From an uncultured Flavobacteriales bacterium (lineage in GTDB: Bacteria; Bacteroidota; Bacteroidia; Flavobacteriales; Crocinitomicaceae): a DNA stretch of 8,960 bases. Shown here one piece after another: positions 6,739 to 8,960 of this stretch (position 1 is its first letter; every line of letters begins with the position of its first letter). The stretch covers positions 1-8,960 of the forward strand of contig CAMPIU010000092.1 in assembly GCA_946886545.1 (NCBI GenBank). Direction: 5' to 3'. The notes below the pieces were generated by a model. That model was not told the origin of the DNA and did not search any database. It saw only the letters and a program-made list of their open reading frames with translations. Made by a program: the position numbers and the translations under genes.

Positions 6739-8094
6739 TTAATCCAGTTTATACTTTTTGAACCACTTTTCGTAAGAGGATGGAGCAATGATAACTCCAA
6801 AGTTGATGGAATAGAATCGTTCTTTCAAATCAGCAGCATTTCCTGTTCCACTGGAGCCGTATTGGAAACTGATATTGAGTGATGAATTTGTCTTCTGACC
6901 GAGGAAAGGGAAACCAAGCCCGGCTGTGATCATAGAAGTTTTCAATTGTCTTCCGTTTATGGAATTTGGCAATAAGCCGTACTGACCTCCGATTCTGTAT
7001 TTGATTTTAGAGAAATATTTAATGCCCTTGGATTTTTTTGTTATATCAACGGTCGGAATATACTGGATACCGATTTTAGAATTGAAAGTGTTGGAGAATG
7101 TTGCTGTTGCATGTGAGTCAAATTGCTCAGAGTATGAATCCCACTGCATTAAGTTAACTTCTGCAAAAACACCCAATTGATATCTCGTGCGGTCGGCGTT
7201 TTTTGTGGTATTGGGTGTGAAGGCATAACCCGCCCCAAATGTTTGTTTACTCGGAAAAATAATTTTACCCTGATTGTCTTCTATATAACTGATCGTATCC
7301 AGGTAAGAAAGCTGATTGTTTACATCTGAAGCGTAATATAACGAGTAATCACGGAAGGAATTCATGGAAATCTGTGGCGTGTATACCGCTGATAAAAATA
7401 ACTGTTTGTGTTTGTCGATGTCTAAAAAGCGCTGGTAACTTGCTCCGAATGAATAATGAAATGCTTTCATACGATAAGTCGTCAGGTCAACACCTCCGGC
7501 CGGACTATTTGCATCAAATATGCTGCTTCGTTGGTTTGTAACTGAACCGAATAAATAACCCAGGTTAAGGCCGACACTCAGATAAGTCTTATCTGTTTTA
7601 ATAACAGAGTAAGCCAGGCCTACAAAAAGTAAGTTAGTTGATCCGTAACCCTGATAGTTAAAAGTGGTGGAATCGTCGTAAGTATAAGAACGCTGACTTA
7701 AATTGTATCCTTTTCGTGTGAATGGTTTTAATCCGAACCCGATTCCGAAACGTTTCCCGACAGGAATTGCCATGGTAATATTTGAAATTCCGGTTGTTTT
7801 TCCCTTAAAACTTCCAAGGTTATTGGAATAAGTTGAGAACCTGGATGCAATTCCAACCGAAAATAAGGGTTGTCCGAAAGACATCAGGGAATAACTGGAA
7901 GGGTTATAAGTATTGATCAATGTTGAATCGAAAACAATGCTGGAAATATTTCCTATTCCTCCGTATGGAGCTTCAGGCAGTGCTCCTTCTTCGCCAATAC
8001 CTGCAGTACTATACGGTGATGATGAGGTGGTTTGTGCCCACATAGTGAAACACGAAATAGTACTAAATACTAGAAGAAAAAGTTGTTTGAGCAT
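6739..8094 (-). CDS. Outer-membrane beta-barrel protein, possibly FadL/OmpP1-like
   Basis: This 451-residue protein has a signal peptide (MLKQLFLLVFSTISCFTMWA, residues 1-20, cleavage before Gln21). The mature part begins SSPYSTAGIGE and then shows repeated amphipathic, aromatic and glycine-rich strands (for example KRFGIGFGLKPF, TYLSVGLNLGYLFG, FHYSFGASYQRF). This is the pattern of a monomeric barrel like the FadL-type hydrophobic-compound channels. The family name is a judgement from overall pattern, not from a diagnostic motif, and the protein does not end in the usual aromatic residue. The start overlaps coaX by 32 bp; the next internal Met would destroy the signal peptide, so the overlapping start is preferred. 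It lies between coaX and lptC in what looks like one transcript, consistent with an envelope role, but its substrate is unknown. Confidence 0.75.
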   Translation of the reverse strand: MLKQLFLLVFSTISCFTMWAQTTSSSPYSTAGIGEEGALPEAPYGGIGNISSIVFDSTLINTYNPSSYSLMSFGQPLFSVGIASRFSTYSNNLGSFKGKTTGISNITMAIPVGKRFGIGFGLKPFTRKGYNLSQRSYTYDDSTTFNYQGYGSTNLLFVGLAYSVIKTDKTYLSVGLNLGYLFGSVTNQRSSIFDANSPAGGVDLTTYRMKAFHYSFGASYQRFLDIDKHKQLFLSAVYTPQISMNSFRDYSLYYASDVNNQLSYLDTISYIEDNQGKIIFPSKQTFGAGYAFTPNTTKNADRTRYQLGVFAEVNLMQWDSYSEQFDSHATATFSNTFNSKIGIQYIPTVDITKKSKGIKYFSKIKYRIGGQYGLLPNSINGRQLKTSMITAGLGFPFLGQKTNSSLNISFQYGSSGTGNAADLKERFYSINFGVIIAPSSYEKWFKKYKLD

Positions 8095-8812
8095 GTAAGA
8101 GTGCTATTAATAATCCTTTTAAGGTTAAATTCTCGTCGGCAAATATGCCATATTTATTACCTAATTCAAAATATTGACTGTCACCACCGGTGAGAAAAAT
8201 TGTTAATTCCGGGTAAAGTCTTCGATATTCTTCGATAAAACCGACCATTTCCAAATGCATCCCGTTCATGACACCGCTTCGCATGGCGTCCAAAGTGTTT
8301 TTTCCAATGAACGGACCCTGGATGCGGTCTTCTATCAGGGGCAATTTTCCTGTAAATTGGTTCATCGAACGATAACGAAGTTCAATTCCCGGTGAAATAC
8401 TTCCGCCTTCGTAAATCTTCGGGTAACGGACAAAATCATATTTAATGCAGGTTCCAATATCGATAACTAACGCATTTTTATCGGAAATATTTGCTGCTGC
8501 AATTGCATTTGCCAAACGATCTATTCCGAGTGTCTGCGGAGATTCGTAGTTGTTCGTTAATGGAATGGGAAGTGACTGACTGAATAAAATGGAATTGGGT
8601 AATAGTCCTTTGATCCATTTGGTGTTCTTATCCGAGCGAACCGAACTGATAATTCCGTAACTATTTTTGTGTTTGAGCAAATAAGATTTGAGCTTGTCTA
8701 ATTGGTCATTTGAAAAAGCATGAACTTCTTGTAAATTAGAATCTTGGAATAAACCAACCTTGATCCGGGTATTTCCGGCATCCACTACAATTGATTTATT
8801 TCCCTGTTCCAT
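8063..8812 (-). CDS. coaX: Type III pantothenate kinase
   Basis: CoaX phosphorylates pantothenate, the first step of coenzyme A synthesis, in the cytoplasm. The 249-residue protein shows the ASKHA-fold motifs in order: DAGNTR at residues 11-16 (phosphate 1), GIDRLANA at 96-103 (pantothenate site), DIGTCIKYD at 118-126 (phosphate 2) and GGSISPG at 136-142, then TGGD at 208-211. Type III enzymes lack the P-loop of type I, and none is seen. I place the start at ATG 8812. An in-frame TTG at 8821 would add three residues, but it falls inside the predicted -7 promoter box and so should not be transcribed. The residue before Tyr-Asp in the phosphate-2 motif is Lys124, where Thr is common in the family. 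The gene heads the coaX, barrel protein, lptC group. Confidence 0.93.
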   Translation of the reverse strand: MEQGNKSIVVDAGNTRIKVGLFQDSNLQEVHAFSNDQLDKLKSYLLKHKNSYGIISSVRSDKNTKWIKGLLPNSILFSQSLPIPLTNNYESPQTLGIDRLANAIAAANISDKNALVIDIGTCIKYDFVRYPKIYEGGSISPGIELRYRSMNQFTGKLPLIEDRIQGPFIGKNTLDAMRSGVMNGMHLEMVGFIEEYRRLYPELTIFLTGGDSQYFELGNKYGIFADENLTLKGLLIALLHAQTTFSSSI

Positions 8813-8818
8813 CAGGGA

Positions 8819-8849
8819 CAAAGATAGGATTGATTTAGAAAAATTTTCA
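8819..8849 (-). promoter_or_regulatory. Promoter of the coaX transcript
   Basis: The minus strand has the exact Bacteroidota -7 box TATCTTTG at 8826-8819. Upstream, GTG at 8849-8847 lies 21 bases away in the -33 position, a poor match to TTG, so the -33 part is weak; the spacer is AT-rich. Only six bases (TCCCTG) separate the -7 box from the coaX ATG, so transcription would start within about three bases of the start codon, giving a leaderless or near-leaderless mRNA. Confidence 0.6.
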
Positions 8850-8856
8850 CTTTTTT

Positions 8857-8887
8857 TTAGGAGGAATGAATTCTATTACTATCTTTG
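8857..8887 (+). promoter_or_regulatory. Promoter of tRNA-Phe
   Basis: The plus strand carries TATCTTTG at 8880-8887, an exact TAnnTTTG match. TTAG at 8857-8860 lies 19 bases upstream, a near match to the -33 TTTG. Transcription would start around 8892, about 13 bases before the tRNA, leaving a short 5' leader for RNase P. It is back-to-back with the coaX promoter. Confidence 0.6.
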
Positions 8888-8904
8888 CCCCCACAATTGA
8901 GGAT

Positions 8905-8960
8905 GGTGATGTAGCTCAGTTGGTAGAGCAAAGGACTGAAAATCCTTGTGTCGGGGGTTC
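8905..8960 (+). tRNA. tRNA-Phe (anticodon GAA), partial at right edge
   Basis: The first 56 bases of a tRNA are visible. The acceptor 5' arm is GGTGATG (8905-8911), followed by T8 A9, the D-stem GCTC/GAGC (8914-8917 with 8926-8929) and the D-loop AGTTGGTA. The anticodon stem is AAGGA/TCCTT (8931-8935 with 8943-8947) around the loop CTGAAAA, whose anticodon GAA (8938-8940) reads phenylalanine codons. The variable loop GTGTC, the T-stem 5' arm GGGGG and the TTC of the T-loop end the window. The acceptor 3' arm and rest of the T-loop lie outside. Confidence 0.96.

Noticed and set aside
8813..8821. TTG start for coaX giving a 252-residue protein
   Set aside because: The TTG is part of the exact -7 promoter box TATCTTTG, and an ATG follows three codons later at 8812 just before the conserved N-terminal strand.

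Overview
The window looks like a core chromosomal segment of a member of the Bacteroidota, most likely Flavobacteriia. The evidence is: promoters of the Bacteroidota type (-7 box TAnnTTTG, found three times as TATCTTTG); no clear Shine-Dalgarno sequences; methionine synthase split into two genes; and a DUF5686-type outer-membrane protein with an N-terminal carboxypeptidase-like regulatory domain. Genus-level placement is not possible by eye. All protein genes lie on the minus strand; the only plus-strand gene is a tRNA cut by the right edge. I see no mobile elements, CRISPR arrays or signs of recent transfer, and no gene-free stretch longer than about 260 bases.

Read in the direction of transcription (right to left), the first unit starts at about 8815 with coaX (type III pantothenate kinase). 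It runs through an outer-membrane beta-barrel gene (32-bp overlap with coaX), lptC (start codon directly abutting the previous stop), and, after an 83-base gap with two small inverted repeats, a 72-residue two-helix membrane protein. A large DUF5686 outer-membrane protein follows after 94 bases and ends in a strong hairpin at 3285-3316. Most of this block therefore serves the cell envelope: an LPS-export component and two barrel proteins, headed by a coenzyme A biosynthesis enzyme.

The second unit (3286 down to the left edge) is a methionine operon. A Bacteroidota-type promoter drives a SAM-I riboswitch (3120-3237), followed by an expression platform of overlapping alternative hairpins, one of which would bury the start codon. 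Then come two genes that together make up cobalamin-dependent methionine synthase: the homocysteine-binding half (335 aa, complete) and the folate/B12/activation half (685 residues visible, about 200 missing at the left edge). The two reading frames overlap by ATGA. The logic is feedback: SAM, made from methionine, binds the leader and turns off methionine synthesis.

At the right edge a tRNA-Phe(GAA) gene is divergent from coaX, with back-to-back promoters in about 90 bases. The most interesting observations are the nested-helix arrangement downstream of the SAM-I aptamer and the apparently leaderless coaX transcript. I found no convincing undescribed system.
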